14,936 nt of DNA from CAZYPH01 sp964649095 (GTDB taxonomy: Bacteria; Bdellovibrionota; UBA1018; UBA923), in assembly GCA_964649095.1 (NCBI GenBank), contig CAZYPH010000053.1, positions 1 to 14,936 of the forward strand, written 5' to 3'. The notes under the pieces are model-generated. The model ran no database searches, was not told the DNA's origin, and saw nothing but the letters and a program-made list of their open reading frames with translations. Positions 8,276 to 14,936 of the stretch are shown here, piece by piece. Position 1 is the stretch's first letter. Each line of letters starts with the position of its first letter. The position numbers and the translations under genes were made by a program.

Positions 8276-10339
8276 CTATGGATTGATATCTCTCGCTCCT
8301 GCCACTTTGTCTTGAAGTACACAAAGCGGAAATCGAGACAATCGATCGAGATAGGTATTCGTATTTAACGAACCTACGGTTAGCTCATAGTATTGTGGCT
8401 CAGAGCAGCTTTCGTCTAAGCATCGATAGGGCTTAAACTTTTTAGCAATCGGACTATCCGGATTCGCCATCTGCTCCATTTTTACCGACGCCGGTGTCAC
8501 GACGTACAAAATGTCGGTCGTAGGGTCCCTATCGATGGGGCGTTGGGTGATCGTAAAAAGATTATTTTGAGGCAGCGTGGCAAACGTACTATTGAGTCGG
8601 CCGTTGCTGTCCGTGTCAGCCTCGATGCAGGCCCGACGCGAACCGTTGAGGCCCATGAGCCAGACGTCCTCGGCTAGGCCGCGATCGGTGCTTGTCGAGG
8701 AATTTACCGCACCAATTAAACTCGGCGTACACCAATTGCCAGTGCCATCGGGGGCGAAGTTGGCCGGGCGGTTCGTGGCAAGGGGGACGCCGCTCGTATC
8801 TAATGGGTTCACGTCGCGGCAGCAGTTGACACCACCCGCCACACAAGCGGCACTAGCTATGTAGCCGGTTGATGGAGGGTACTGATCCCCAGTTGATCCA
8901 TTCTGATTGCAGTTGCCAAAACCGGGATCGGTCCAAGACCCACCTAATGTCGCGCCCACCTGCGCACCTAAAAAACCGCTGCTATTCGTACCAGTCGCAT
9001 TGTGGCAGACGGTGCGCACGTCGACTCCATTAGAGGTCGTCGCCCGACACTCCCGGTTCCGCGTCGTACAGAACAAATCACCAATCGCAGAAGGGTTGGC
9101 AATGTCATCAAACGAGCGTGGTTCACGGCTTCGGCGAAATTGCCAAATTTTCGCCCACTTCATGTTGCTTGGTATGCGTGTGACGGTTTCATCGGGGCAG
9201 TCTTCGTTGCTATTCGGAATGGCCGCAAACCCAATAATATCCTGACCGCCATTGGCCAGCGCTGAACTGCCGATCGTAACCGCGCCTGTGGCCGTTGTGG
9301 GCACGGTACAGCGCAGGGTGCCTGTTGTAATATTTTCTACTTTGTGCAGCATGCATACCGGCTCACGAAAGGCGCCGCTACGAAAATTCGCCAAATAAAA
9401 ATCATGACGGTTCAGTCGGTATTTTTCACAACCCGCTTCGCGCCCGGTGGGGCAGGTACCCGGGGTGATGTTCTGAGAATCGGTGTTGGGATAGATCGTA
9501 TTGTCGCCGCCGATGACAGTCGTACCTAAATCACTCGGCGCATTCAGATTGACAGGTTCTTGTGAACGAATCCTCATGTCATAAATCGAGTTTTCAGCGG
9601 CATTATTAGGAATCACAGGGCACTCATAACCCCGCACGTTGCTACCCACGGCGCCGTAGTCTTGGCCAAGCGACGTAGTGTAAAAAGTATATATATGACC
9701 TTTGTTCCATACAGCAGGGTCGAGCAGTGTGTCTTGATACTTGGTGGTAGTGATGCGTTTATCAATTACGTCGCGGCACATGTAACGGTACACGGGTAAA
9801 AAATTCGAAGCCTGCGAGGCATCTAACGCCGGGGTCGCCGACGAAATAAAAATGCGTTGTGTGTTCGAGTACTGGTCAGAACTTACGAGTTTAATACGCA
9901 CGTCAAAATAGCCGTCTTGTGTGGTGACGTCGGCCGTAGAACAGCGCAATAGATTCGCCTCTGAGTAGCTGGGCGTCACTTCTAGTTCGCGGCGGATGCC
10001 GGTGCTTTCGGTCCACACAAAAACGCAGCGGCAATCGGTCGGGGTAGCGCAAAAACTGCCTATTTCGGCATTTTCACCAATGGCATCGATAAGATTGGTC
10101 GGATCTTGGTTGGATCGTACGACACGCACCAAATTTAAAGCATCGACCGTGTTACTGCCCGGAGTGTTTTGGCTCGTGCCACCGATAAATGAGCGGGTGT
10201 TCGTGTCGGTTGCGACAAGTCTAGGTGCTGAGTTGTCGTTGGTGCACGCACTAGCAATAAATAAATATACTGATAATTGTATATATAGAATTATTTTTTT
10301 TGCGGCAATTTTATAAAAGTCCATCCGAAATCCATCCAT
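8276..10339 (-). CDS. Cysteine-rich lipoprotein (paralogue 2)
   Basis: 687 residues. The n-region is basic (to Lys15), followed by a hydrophobic core and a lipobox-like IASAC ending at Cys32; the -3 residue is Ala rather than the preferred Leu, so lipidation is likely but not certain. ATG 10339 has a weak AGAG site upstream; ATG 10324, in frame and with similar GGATGGA context, is an alternative that leaves a 26-residue signal. It shares with paralogue 1, in the same order, IGSFC-x5-CRCVFVWTE (C97, C103, C105), YMCRD (C188), YECP (C240) and DIIGFAAIPN..C (C381), and a CC pair (VNCCRD) in the last third, but it lacks the long Ser/Gly linkers. Many cysteines suggest disulfides outside the cytoplasm. 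It is the first gene of the probable two-gene operon. The 195 bp to the divergent exported-protein gene must hold both promoters; I could not place them with confidence. Confidence 0.83.
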   Translation of the reverse strand: MDGFRMDFYKIAAKKIILYIQLSVYLFIASACTNDNSAPRLVATDTNTRSFIGGTSQNTPGSNTVDALNLVRVVRSNQDPTNLIDAIGENAEIGSFCATPTDCRCVFVWTESTGIRRELEVTPSYSEANLLRCSTADVTTQDGYFDVRIKLVSSDQYSNTQRIFISSATPALDASQASNFLPVYRYMCRDVIDKRITTTKYQDTLLDPAVWNKGHIYTFYTTSLGQDYGAVGSNVRGYECPVIPNNAAENSIYDMRIRSQEPVNLNAPSDLGTTVIGGDNTIYPNTDSQNITPGTCPTGREAGCEKYRLNRHDFYLANFRSGAFREPVCMLHKVENITTGTLRCTVPTTATGAVTIGSSALANGGQDIIGFAAIPNSNEDCPDETVTRIPSNMKWAKIWQFRRSREPRSFDDIANPSAIGDLFCTTRNRECRATTSNGVDVRTVCHNATGTNSSGFLGAQVGATLGGSWTDPGFGNCNQNGSTGDQYPPSTGYIASAACVAGGVNCCRDVNPLDTSGVPLATNRPANFAPDGTGNWCTPSLIGAVNSSTSTDRGLAEDVWLMGLNGSRRACIEADTDSNGRLNSTFATLPQNNLFTITQRPIDRDPTTDILYVVTPASVKMEQMANPDSPIAKKFKPYRCLDESCSEPQYYELTVGSLNTNTYLDRLSRFPLCVLQDKVAGARDINP

Positions 10340-10519
10340 TGATCTCTGTTAAGGCGCGTTCCTTCACTGACTTATTCGGAGGTGTGTCGTAAAAACTTCA
10401 GAGGTCAAATTTTCCTAATTGTTTTTGGCTAAGTATTTTTTTCCCTGCGTGGCAATGTTCATGGTCCCCTGTAAAGTCGCCCCCTGCCGAATGCTCCAAA
10501 GTGTGCTAACGTAATTCTA

Positions 10520-10525
10520 AGAGGA
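10520..10525 (+). promoter_or_regulatory. Ribosome binding site for the GTG start at 10535
   Basis: AGAGGA, nine bases before a GTG codon, followed at once by a good signal peptide. This supports GTG as the real start of the 771-residue exported protein. Confidence 0.7.
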
Positions 10526-10534
10526 ATTTAACGC

Positions 10535-12850
10535 GTGGCGCAGACGTCGTACCCCTTAAAACTTGTGATGCCGATTACGCACACTTTCGCCGTAGCAGCC
10601 CTACTTAGTGGCTTCGTTTTACCCCTGGCACAGCCGGCGCACGGCTCGGTTTCGTTAGATTGTTTTTTACGGCAGATAGAGCGCCAGCCTAGCCCCGCCA
10701 CAGAAGAATCCACGCGCCTACCACGCACCGAAGTACCACGGGCTGTTTCGCCCCCACCACCCTTTGAACGACCACCGATTTTAAATCTACATCTTGCCCG
10801 CCAAGTCGACCGCGTGCAGTGGGTGGCCGAAGATCGTTTAGCCGCATTTTTGCGTTACCGAGAAAATAACTCTCCAAACCAAAACAGGGAGGGGCGTAAC
10901 AGTGCGCCTTCCAGAGACTCTGATGTTGCCCGAGCCCGCGCGCTTTTAGATAATCCTGAGCGCCATAATAATCCTGAGTTTGTGCGATTTTTAGAGTACT
11001 TCCAAAACGAACTCGTCGTGCGCTCGCGTAATCCTGAAACCTACCCAGAGGTTGAGGAACTGTTAGCATTTTACCAGGCCGCGAGCCCCGTCTTTCGTGA
11101 GCACTTAGCTGAGGCCTTAGTCGACCGCACGATTCGATTTCGTTCGAGTGGGTATCGTGGCATTGATGCGAGCGGTGTAACCGGTCAATTAACTGTTGGG
11201 GCTGTTCGCGGTTACGATCGGTTTTTAGACTTTGTGCGTCGCGTACGTTCGTTACCACCGGCGGAGCGTGCTCAAATGCTCTCACGCGACCCGTTAATTG
11301 ACGGAACGGAGGCCTATCGTGAATCGATCTGGTGGGGTTTAGACGCGATTTTTCGAAACCCGTCCGACCGTTCGCTCAACGAAGGACTGCGCCCTGTGGC
11401 CTTTGAGAACCCGCAGCAATTGGGTGAATATCTGCTGCGTTTAGACCGCTATTTATTGCAAGCCCAACAACAAACACCAGGGCGGGCGTATCGTTTAGGC
11501 CGTCGTGTAGGGGGGCTTGTCGCCGGTTTTAGAACGAACTCTGTGGCCCAATCTTTTGCCAACGCCATGATGGCACCTGAGATTAATACCAATCGTGAAC
11601 TCCACCGTTCGGCAGAAGATTTGGCGAGGGACACACAAATTGCGGCATTTCGTTTAGGAGATATACGAGAAGTTATATATATAGATTTTCAACGCAACGG
11701 CATTATGGCCACCGTAAGCCGTCGTTTGTCGACTTTACGCTACCAAGTACACCGGCGTTTGCAGCCAAACTTTCGTGGGCCGGACATTGTTGCTTTGGCG
11801 CAGAGTGACGAAGTAGGCGACGCTGCGCTGATTCGAGCGGTAGCCGATCGTACCGGTGTTGTAGTGTCCGAGTCATCAATCGGTGCTGTGCGTGCGGCGT
11901 TGCGCGACGGCACCAATACCGCCGGTTATGTCGACGCTATTTTAGCGGCCGAGGCGCACCGTTTAGGTCTTGAGGTGCGGGCATGGTTGGGGCCTTTGCC
12001 TTTGCTGCCAGAAGCAGTGGTACGTTTTGGTGGGGTGGGTGTTATTGCTGCGCATCGGCCTGAGGTGCTGGGTGTTAGTGGTTTATTAGCCGGCGCTCTC
12101 TGGCACGGAGTGACTTCCGCCAACACTCGTGCCCGCGCCGCCAGAGCCGAAGAGGTTGACGTCATTCGGCGCACCATGACCGTCGAAAGATGTTACGCGT
12201 TTAGCATTCATTGTTTGTTTGTGGCGCAGAACATCCACCGCGCACCCGCACTCGAAGCGCGCTACCCTTTTTGGCAGCGATTGTGTGAGACCGGCTCGAT
12301 ACAATCTGGGCACCCTAGGCAATCCGGGCATGCCAGCACTAGTGCCAGCTTTCAGGGGCATTTAAGTGCGGTAGCAAGACGAGGGGAAACAGAGCCCCTC
12401 AATGCAGGTGATCTTTTCGAGTTAGAAAGAAATTTAAACGAGATAAAGTCGGTCGGTGACAATAACACTTTGGCCCAAGCCTGCGCACAAAGCGTGCGTT
12501 ATACCCCTGAGCATGCCCAGACACGAAATGCGCGGGCGATTGTGAATTATATAAATAGTGAGCACTTCTTTTCGCCGTCTTCGAATGGAGGCATCCGGGG
12601 TGATCGTTGTATTGTGCCTAGTGCAGCGGATCCTACAGCCGAAAACCTGTTTTGTGTGTGGGAGCCACACAGTCCTGCGAATAACGTGGTCACCACCGAC
12701 TACCCCCCACACCTTTGTGGCGGTAACCCCCCGTTTATAGGGGTATTAGGTAGGCGCCAGGCCTTAAGCTGTACTTGTTGTGTCATCGGAGGGCTCGAGC
12801 CCGGTGAGGCACCTTCAAACCCACCGCTACAGCCAAATAGCGATCATTGA
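10535..12850 (+). CDS. Large exported protein of unknown function with cysteine-rich C-terminus
   Basis: 771 residues from a GTG start. Residues 1-37 form a signal peptide (hydrophobic core about 16-33, likely cut after PAHG); there is no lipobox, although Cys43 follows soon after. A proline-rich, probably disordered stretch (about 45-80) leads into a long, mostly helical, arginine-rich region (about 85-480) with no recognisable family motif. A hydrophobic, glycine-rich patch lies at about 490-525. The last 220 residues hold nearly all the cysteines: C553, C560, C584, C650, C692, C707, C728 and a C746/C748/C749 cluster, which suggests a disulfide-bonded terminal domain. I do not recognise the protein. 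It is divergent from the lipoprotein operon across 195 bp and is followed by 246 bp before the next gene. A 10-bp TATATATATA tract at 11674-11683 encodes Ile-Tyr-Ile. A periplasmic or secreted location is inferred. Confidence 0.82.
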   Translation: MAQTSYPLKLVMPITHTFAVAALLSGFVLPLAQPAHGSVSLDCFLRQIERQPSPATEESTRLPRTEVPRAVSPPPPFERPPILNLHLARQVDRVQWVAEDRLAAFLRYRENNSPNQNREGRNSAPSRDSDVARARALLDNPERHNNPEFVRFLEYFQNELVVRSRNPETYPEVEELLAFYQAASPVFREHLAEALVDRTIRFRSSGYRGIDASGVTGQLTVGAVRGYDRFLDFVRRVRSLPPAERAQMLSRDPLIDGTEAYRESIWWGLDAIFRNPSDRSLNEGLRPVAFENPQQLGEYLLRLDRYLLQAQQQTPGRAYRLGRRVGGLVAGFRTNSVAQSFANAMMAPEINTNRELHRSAEDLARDTQIAAFRLGDIREVIYIDFQRNGIMATVSRRLSTLRYQVHRRLQPNFRGPDIVALAQSDEVGDAALIRAVADRTGVVVSESSIGAVRAALRDGTNTAGYVDAILAAEAHRLGLEVRAWLGPLPLLPEAVVRFGGVGVIAAHRPEVLGVSGLLAGALWHGVTSANTRARAARAEEVDVIRRTMTVERCYAFSIHCLFVAQNIHRAPALEARYPFWQRLCETGSIQSGHPRQSGHASTSASFQGHLSAVARRGETEPLNAGDLFELERNLNEIKSVGDNNTLAQACAQSVRYTPEHAQTRNARAIVNYINSEHFFSPSSNGGIRGDRCIVPSAADPTAENLFCVWEPHSPANNVVTTDYPPHLCGGNPPFIGVLGRRQALSCTCCVIGGLEPGEAPSNPPLQPNSDH

Positions 12851-12906
12851 TCCGCCACCAAAAAATAGCCTTTTAAAAAAAATAAAATAACTTTTGTCGG
12901 ATATTA

Positions 12907-12915
12907 TGGTATAAG
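12907..12915 (+). promoter_or_regulatory. Candidate extended -10 promoter of the 13097 gene
   Basis: TG-G-TATAAG matches an extended -10 element (TGnTATAAT, five of six in the hexamer). No convincing -35 was found, which extended -10 promoters can lack. Transcription would start near 12922 and give a leader of about 175 nt. Confidence 0.4.
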
Positions 12916-12963
12916 CCTGTCGCAACTGAATGTTCGATGCCGAGAAAAATTTTTGAGAAATAT

Positions 12964-13062
12964 ATGAAAAATATTTCATGGCATTGATAATCACGAGAAC
13001 AAATTTTAATCGTGGTTTATAGCTTTCAGGCGAAGTTTGTAGGCGGCCAACGTCAGAACTTC
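12964..13062 (+). promoter_or_regulatory. Potentially structured 5' leader of the 13097 gene
   Basis: Three short inverted repeats follow one another between the candidate promoter and the ribosome site: ATGAAA/TTTCAT (12964-12979, 4-base loop), ATCACGA/TCGTGGT (12990-12996 with 13010-13016, one G-T pair) and GAAGTT/AACTTC (13032-13037 with 13057-13062). An AAAAATTTTT palindrome sits just upstream at 12945-12954. No known riboswitch core was recognised. Short stems like these can occur by chance, so a regulatory role is only a possibility. Confidence 0.3.
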
Positions 13063-13080
13063 AATTTAGTATTACAATTA

Positions 13081-13088
13081 AAAGAGGG
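13081..13088 (+). promoter_or_regulatory. Ribosome binding site for the GTG start at 13097
   Basis: AAAGAGGG, eight bases before GTG. This is a good Shine-Dalgarno and decides the start of the Ala/Pro-rich exported protein. Confidence 0.7.
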
Positions 13089-13096
13089 TAATCAAA

Positions 13097-14026
13097 GTGA
13101 GCAGAACAGTAAAAAGTTTAGCAGTAAAAAAAGCAGCACCAAAAACAGGCGCTGCCTTGTCAGTTGTTGCGTTGGCTGTGGCCATCGTTTTGGGTAATGG
13201 CGTTGAAAAAGGTTTTGCACAACCAGCGCCGCGTGGTGGTGCTTTGGCAACGCGTCCTGCAGAAACTGGTTTGGCTCGCCCGGGTGCGCCGGGTACGGTC
13301 GAAGCGCCTCGAGCTGGTCGTGCGACAGAAGCACGCCGTGCTGGCGCGGTCGATGCTTTGAGTTCACGTGGTGCAGTGGCTCCGGGTGTGACAGCAGCAT
13401 CAACTGCTGGTCAACGGGCGGCTGTGGCTCCGGTAACAACTCTTCGTGTACGTCCGGCAAATGATAATGCAGCGCCGCCTGTGGTTGCTTCACCTCTTAA
13501 TGGCGCAGTAGCACGTTTAAGAGCGCTTGATACCCCGGCAAATGATGATGCAGTACCAGTAGCAGGAGGTCGTCCCGCTCGCGCGTATCAAGGGGGAGCA
13601 GCACGCCCTAGCGGAGCTGTGGCGACAACGAACCCAGCGACACCGGCTCGATCTGCTGCAGAAACAGTGGATAGGGCATTGGCAGCTCTGACACCAGCAG
13701 ATCTTGCCGAACCAGAGGTGCGGGATGCAGTTGCCTTGTTAAGAGCTGTTACACCCGGTGGTAGGTCCTTGGTTAAAACATGTGCCTTGGGTGAATTGAG
13801 TAGGGGGGCAACGAGGAATTTAGCGCTTAGCGCTGCTGCGGCTGCACAAGCTATACAGGAAGGGCGCGGCGATACCAGGATTGCTGCTCGTCGGGCTTTC
13901 GATGGGGCTCTATCGCGCCTAACTAGGGTCGATTTGAAAACAGCAGGGAGAAATCGTAAGATCCTATGCGTAAAGTGCGATACGCTGGATCAACCTACAT
14001 TTTGCCAATCAGTAGCCGTACGCTAG
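13097..14026 (+). CDS. Exported Ala/Pro/Arg-rich protein with four-cysteine C-terminal region, unknown function
   Basis: 309 residues from a GTG start. The signal peptide has a long basic n-region (five Lys/Arg in the first 16 residues), a hydrophobic core at about 19-33 and a probable cut after Ala41 (GFA before QPAP). Residues 42 to about 195 are low-complexity Ala/Arg/Pro/Gly/Val, likely disordered, and include two near copies of a short motif, RPANDNAAP (about 119-127) and TPANDDAVP (about 146-154). The last ~110 residues look folded: helices rich in Ala and Leu (EPEVRDAVALLRAV, NLALSAAAAAQAI) and four cysteines, C229, C291, C294 and C303, the last three forming CVKC-x8-C. That spacing could bind a metal or form disulfides. 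I do not recognise a family. The gene stands alone, with its own candidate promoter, good ribosome site and strong terminator, which suggests substantial expression. Its GCA/GCT-rich early codons differ somewhat from the neighbouring genes. Confidence 0.8.
   Translation: MSRTVKSLAVKKAAPKTGAALSVVALAVAIVLGNGVEKGFAQPAPRGGALATRPAETGLARPGAPGTVEAPRAGRATEARRAGAVDALSSRGAVAPGVTAASTAGQRAAVAPVTTLRVRPANDNAAPPVVASPLNGAVARLRALDTPANDDAVPVAGGRPARAYQGGAARPSGAVATTNPATPARSAAETVDRALAALTPADLAEPEVRDAVALLRAVTPGGRSLVKTCALGELSRGATRNLALSAAAAAQAIQEGRGDTRIAARRAFDGALSRLTRVDLKTAGRNRKILCVKCDTLDQPTFCQSVAVR
13454..13553 (+). repeat. Imperfect 19-bp direct repeat inside the Ala/Pro-rich gene
   Basis: The segments at 13454-13472 and 13535-13553 (CCGGCAAATGATnATGCAG) differ at one base and lie 81 bp (27 codons) apart in the same frame. 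They encode the PANDN / PANDD motif copies. The flanking codons are not obviously repeated. Confidence 0.6.
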
Positions 14027-14058
14027 TTTTTAACTTAAAACCCATTCTCTTTTAATAA

Positions 14059-14102
14059 AACACCCCCTGCCGAAGGTCTTCTGCAGGGGGTGTTGTTTTT
14101 TT
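14059..14102 (+). terminator. Strong rho-independent terminator
   Basis: A 12-bp perfect stem (14059-14070 with 14083-14094, core CACCCCCTGC / GCAGGGGGTG), with GAA/TTC able to extend it across one mismatch, is followed by a T-rich run to 14102. It lies 32 bp after the stop of the exported Ala/Pro-rich protein and should end that transcript. Confidence 0.92.
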
Positions 14103-14293
14103 GAGATGAACGACTTTGTGACCACCGTCTAAAAGCTACACAAGGCTTTTCTACCTCGCCACACCCACAGCCCCACCCCAGCCGCTCGTTTGGTTTCGCA
14201 CTGTTAAAATAAGGCTGTATTTTCTGACACTTATTAACTCATTGCGCGCTGCGCGGTTCTGAAAAAAATACATGTTTGGTGGCCTAAAAATTG

Positions 14294-14346
14294 CTTAATT
14301 AAGGTAAAATCTTTAGTTTTCCTGAGATTAGCGCATTGCAGCAATG
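14294..14346 (+). promoter_or_regulatory. Candidate promoter/operator region of the 14425 gene
   Basis: A perfect 10-bp palindrome CTTAATTAAG (14294-14303) is followed by TAAAAT (14305-14310), a plausible -10 hexamer. A second inverted repeat, CATTGC-A-GCAATG, lies at 14334-14346. Palindromes placed around a -10 box are typical of repressor sites, but no matching -35 at normal spacing was found, so this is tentative. Confidence 0.33.
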
Positions 14347-14408
14347 TGGTGTTTGTTAATCCTGGTTGGAATTCTAATAGCGTTTACCTTGAACTTTTAA
14401 GTGCTTTT

Positions 14409-14416
14409 AAGAAGGA
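14409..14416 (+). promoter_or_regulatory. Ribosome binding site for the ATG at 14425
   Basis: AAGAAGGA with eight bases to the ATG of a signal-peptide protein. It sets the start of the last gene in the window. Confidence 0.75.
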
Positions 14417-14424
14417 ATACAGGC

Positions 14425-14936
14425 ATGCCAAACCAAATCATCCCCTTGTTAAAAAAGTCGGTCGCAGGATTATTGATTTTAAGTATCGGCCTCCCCCCGG
14501 TGGCGCTGGCGCAGCAGACTGTGCCGCAAGGTACGGGCTGTGCGCCCATAATGGGGCGGGCCTTTTATGGTGCATGCCCGGTAGAGCCATTATCAAACTT
14601 TCAGACGGAACAAGTACTTCGGCAGGCGCGACGGTTGTTTGTAGTGTCTAGAAACCAACTACCCAATAACCCAGCCCAGTGGAACGACCTAGTGCATGGT
14701 CGGAGTAGGGTCGATGCTGTGGAGTTTCGTTTTTTTCCAGAGCGTGGGTTTGCCAGTACGCCGGGGACGGGCAATAACCCGGGTTTGTATTTTCAGGTAA
14801 TACGCCACCAAAATGGCCGTGCCCGCGCCTTGGGCGGTAATAGTTTTCCGCTAAGTGATGGCTCTCAGGCATTTGGTTTAGATTATAGTACCTATAACGA
14901 GACACGCTTGGGGTTGCGCCGTTCGTATGAGGAGCT
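14425..14936 (+). CDS. Exported protein, N-terminal part (3' end outside window)
   Basis: The frame from ATG 14425 stays open for 170 codons to the window end, so the gene is incomplete. The start is backed by a Shine-Dalgarno site and a textbook signal peptide: Lys10-Lys11, a hydrophobic core at about 13-26, and a PVALA cut site after Ala29, giving a mature protein that begins QQTVPQ. Two cysteines lie early (C39, C51). Later stretches such as RVDAVEFRFFPERGF and GLYFQVIRHQNGRARALGG alternate polar and aromatic residues in a way that suggests beta strands. No family is recognised. It follows a strong terminator, so it is transcribed separately from the upstream gene. Overlapping frames on both strands lack a supported start and are taken as shadows. 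Confidence 0.8.
   Translation, partial: MPNQIIPLLKKSVAGLLILSIGLPPVALAQQTVPQGTGCAPIMGRAFYGACPVEPLSNFQTEQVLRQARRLFVVSRNQLPNNPAQWNDLVHGRSRVDAVEFRFFPERGFASTPGTGNNPGLYFQVIRHQNGRARALGGNSFPLSDGSQAFGLDYSTYNETRLGLRRSYEE

Larger units (their letters stand above)
1542..11683. repeat. Dispersed alternating TA tracts (eight, 8-10 bp each)
   Basis: Perfect alternating T/A runs occur at 1542-1550, 3830-3838, 4582-4590, 5276-5285, 8236-8244, 9688-9696, 10280-10287 and 11674-11683. All lie inside coding sequence, and each covers Ile-Tyr or Tyr-Ile codons written ATA and TAT. The coordinates given are the outer limits of the set, not one continuous repeat. No function is known to me. Confidence 0.55.
14103..14424. 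other. Non-coding spacer between terminator and next exported gene
   Basis: About 320 bp without a supported gene. The first ~100 bases are C-rich on this strand with no recognised element. A TGTTAAAAT extended -10-like site lies at 14202-14210, and a second TAAAAT with nearby palindromes lies at 14294-14346 (separate entry). One open frame that crosses into the following gene (14346-14651) is out of frame with the signal-peptide protein and is not accepted. Confidence 0.6.

Noticed and set aside
10340..10534. TTGACC on the minus strand at 10403-10408 as a -35 of the lipoprotein operon
   Set aside because: No acceptable -10 hexamer lies 16-18 bp downstream, so the promoter was not called.
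10689..11285. 198-codon open frame on the minus strand
   Set aside because: It lies wholly antisense to the signal-peptide protein at 10535-12850, has no supported ribosome site, and its composition is that of an out-of-frame shadow.
13012..13197. GTG-started frame in the leader of the 13097 gene, possible leader peptide
   Set aside because: It overlaps the start of the exported protein out of frame by about 100 bases, and no ribosome site precedes it.
14346..14651. 101-codon plus-strand frame starting at GTG 14346
   Set aside because: It overlaps the ATG 14425 frame out of phase; the 14425 frame has a ribosome site and a clear signal peptide and stays open to the window end.
14648..14905. 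Minus-strand frame at the window end
   Set aside because: Antisense to the open exported-protein frame, with no start signal.

Overview
The window comes from a Gram-negative bacterium of roughly balanced base composition. Two lipobox-type lipoproteins and three further proteins with classical signal peptides point to a diderm envelope. The PrkA/YhbH/SpoVR operon plus many large, cysteine-rich exported orphan proteins would fit a deltaproteobacterial or Bdellovibrio-like lineage, but that placement is inference and no marker gene (rRNA, tRNA) is present to test it.

Layout. (1) 1-3601, plus strand: a tight operon of the C-terminal half of the serine protein kinase prkA, a YhbH/YeaH (DUF444) von Willebrand-A protein and SpoVR. 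This is a widely conserved stress / stationary-phase module. (2) 3616-4476, minus strand: a divergent RluA-family RNA pseudouridine synthase, convergent with spoVR. Only 17 bp separate its start codon from (3) 4494-6194, plus strand: a polytopic membrane protein resembling GT39-type (PMT/ArnT-like) lipid-linked sugar transferases. (4) 6191-10339, minus strand: two adjacent genes for 688- and 687-residue cysteine-rich lipoproteins. They share a series of cysteine motifs in the same order, so they look like an old tandem duplication in one operon; the downstream copy carries two Ser/Thr/Gly-rich linkers. (5) 10535-12850, plus strand: a 771-residue exported protein with a cysteine-rich tail and no family I recognise. 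(6) 13097-14026, plus strand: a 309-residue exported Ala/Pro/Arg-rich protein with a long, potentially structured leader and a very strong intrinsic terminator (14059-14102), so probably its own transcription unit. (7) 14425-end, plus strand: the start of another signal-peptide protein that runs off the window.

The first 3.6 kb is conserved housekeeping or stress physiology. From about 4.5 kb onward the window is almost entirely envelope or exported proteins of unknown function. The most unusual features are the paired cysteine-rich lipoproteins beside a GT39-like membrane enzyme, which raises the possibility of a surface-glycoprotein system, and eight alternating TA tracts of 8-10 bp, all inside coding sequence, where fewer than one would be expected by chance. 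No CRISPR array, insertion sequence, tRNA or rRNA was seen.
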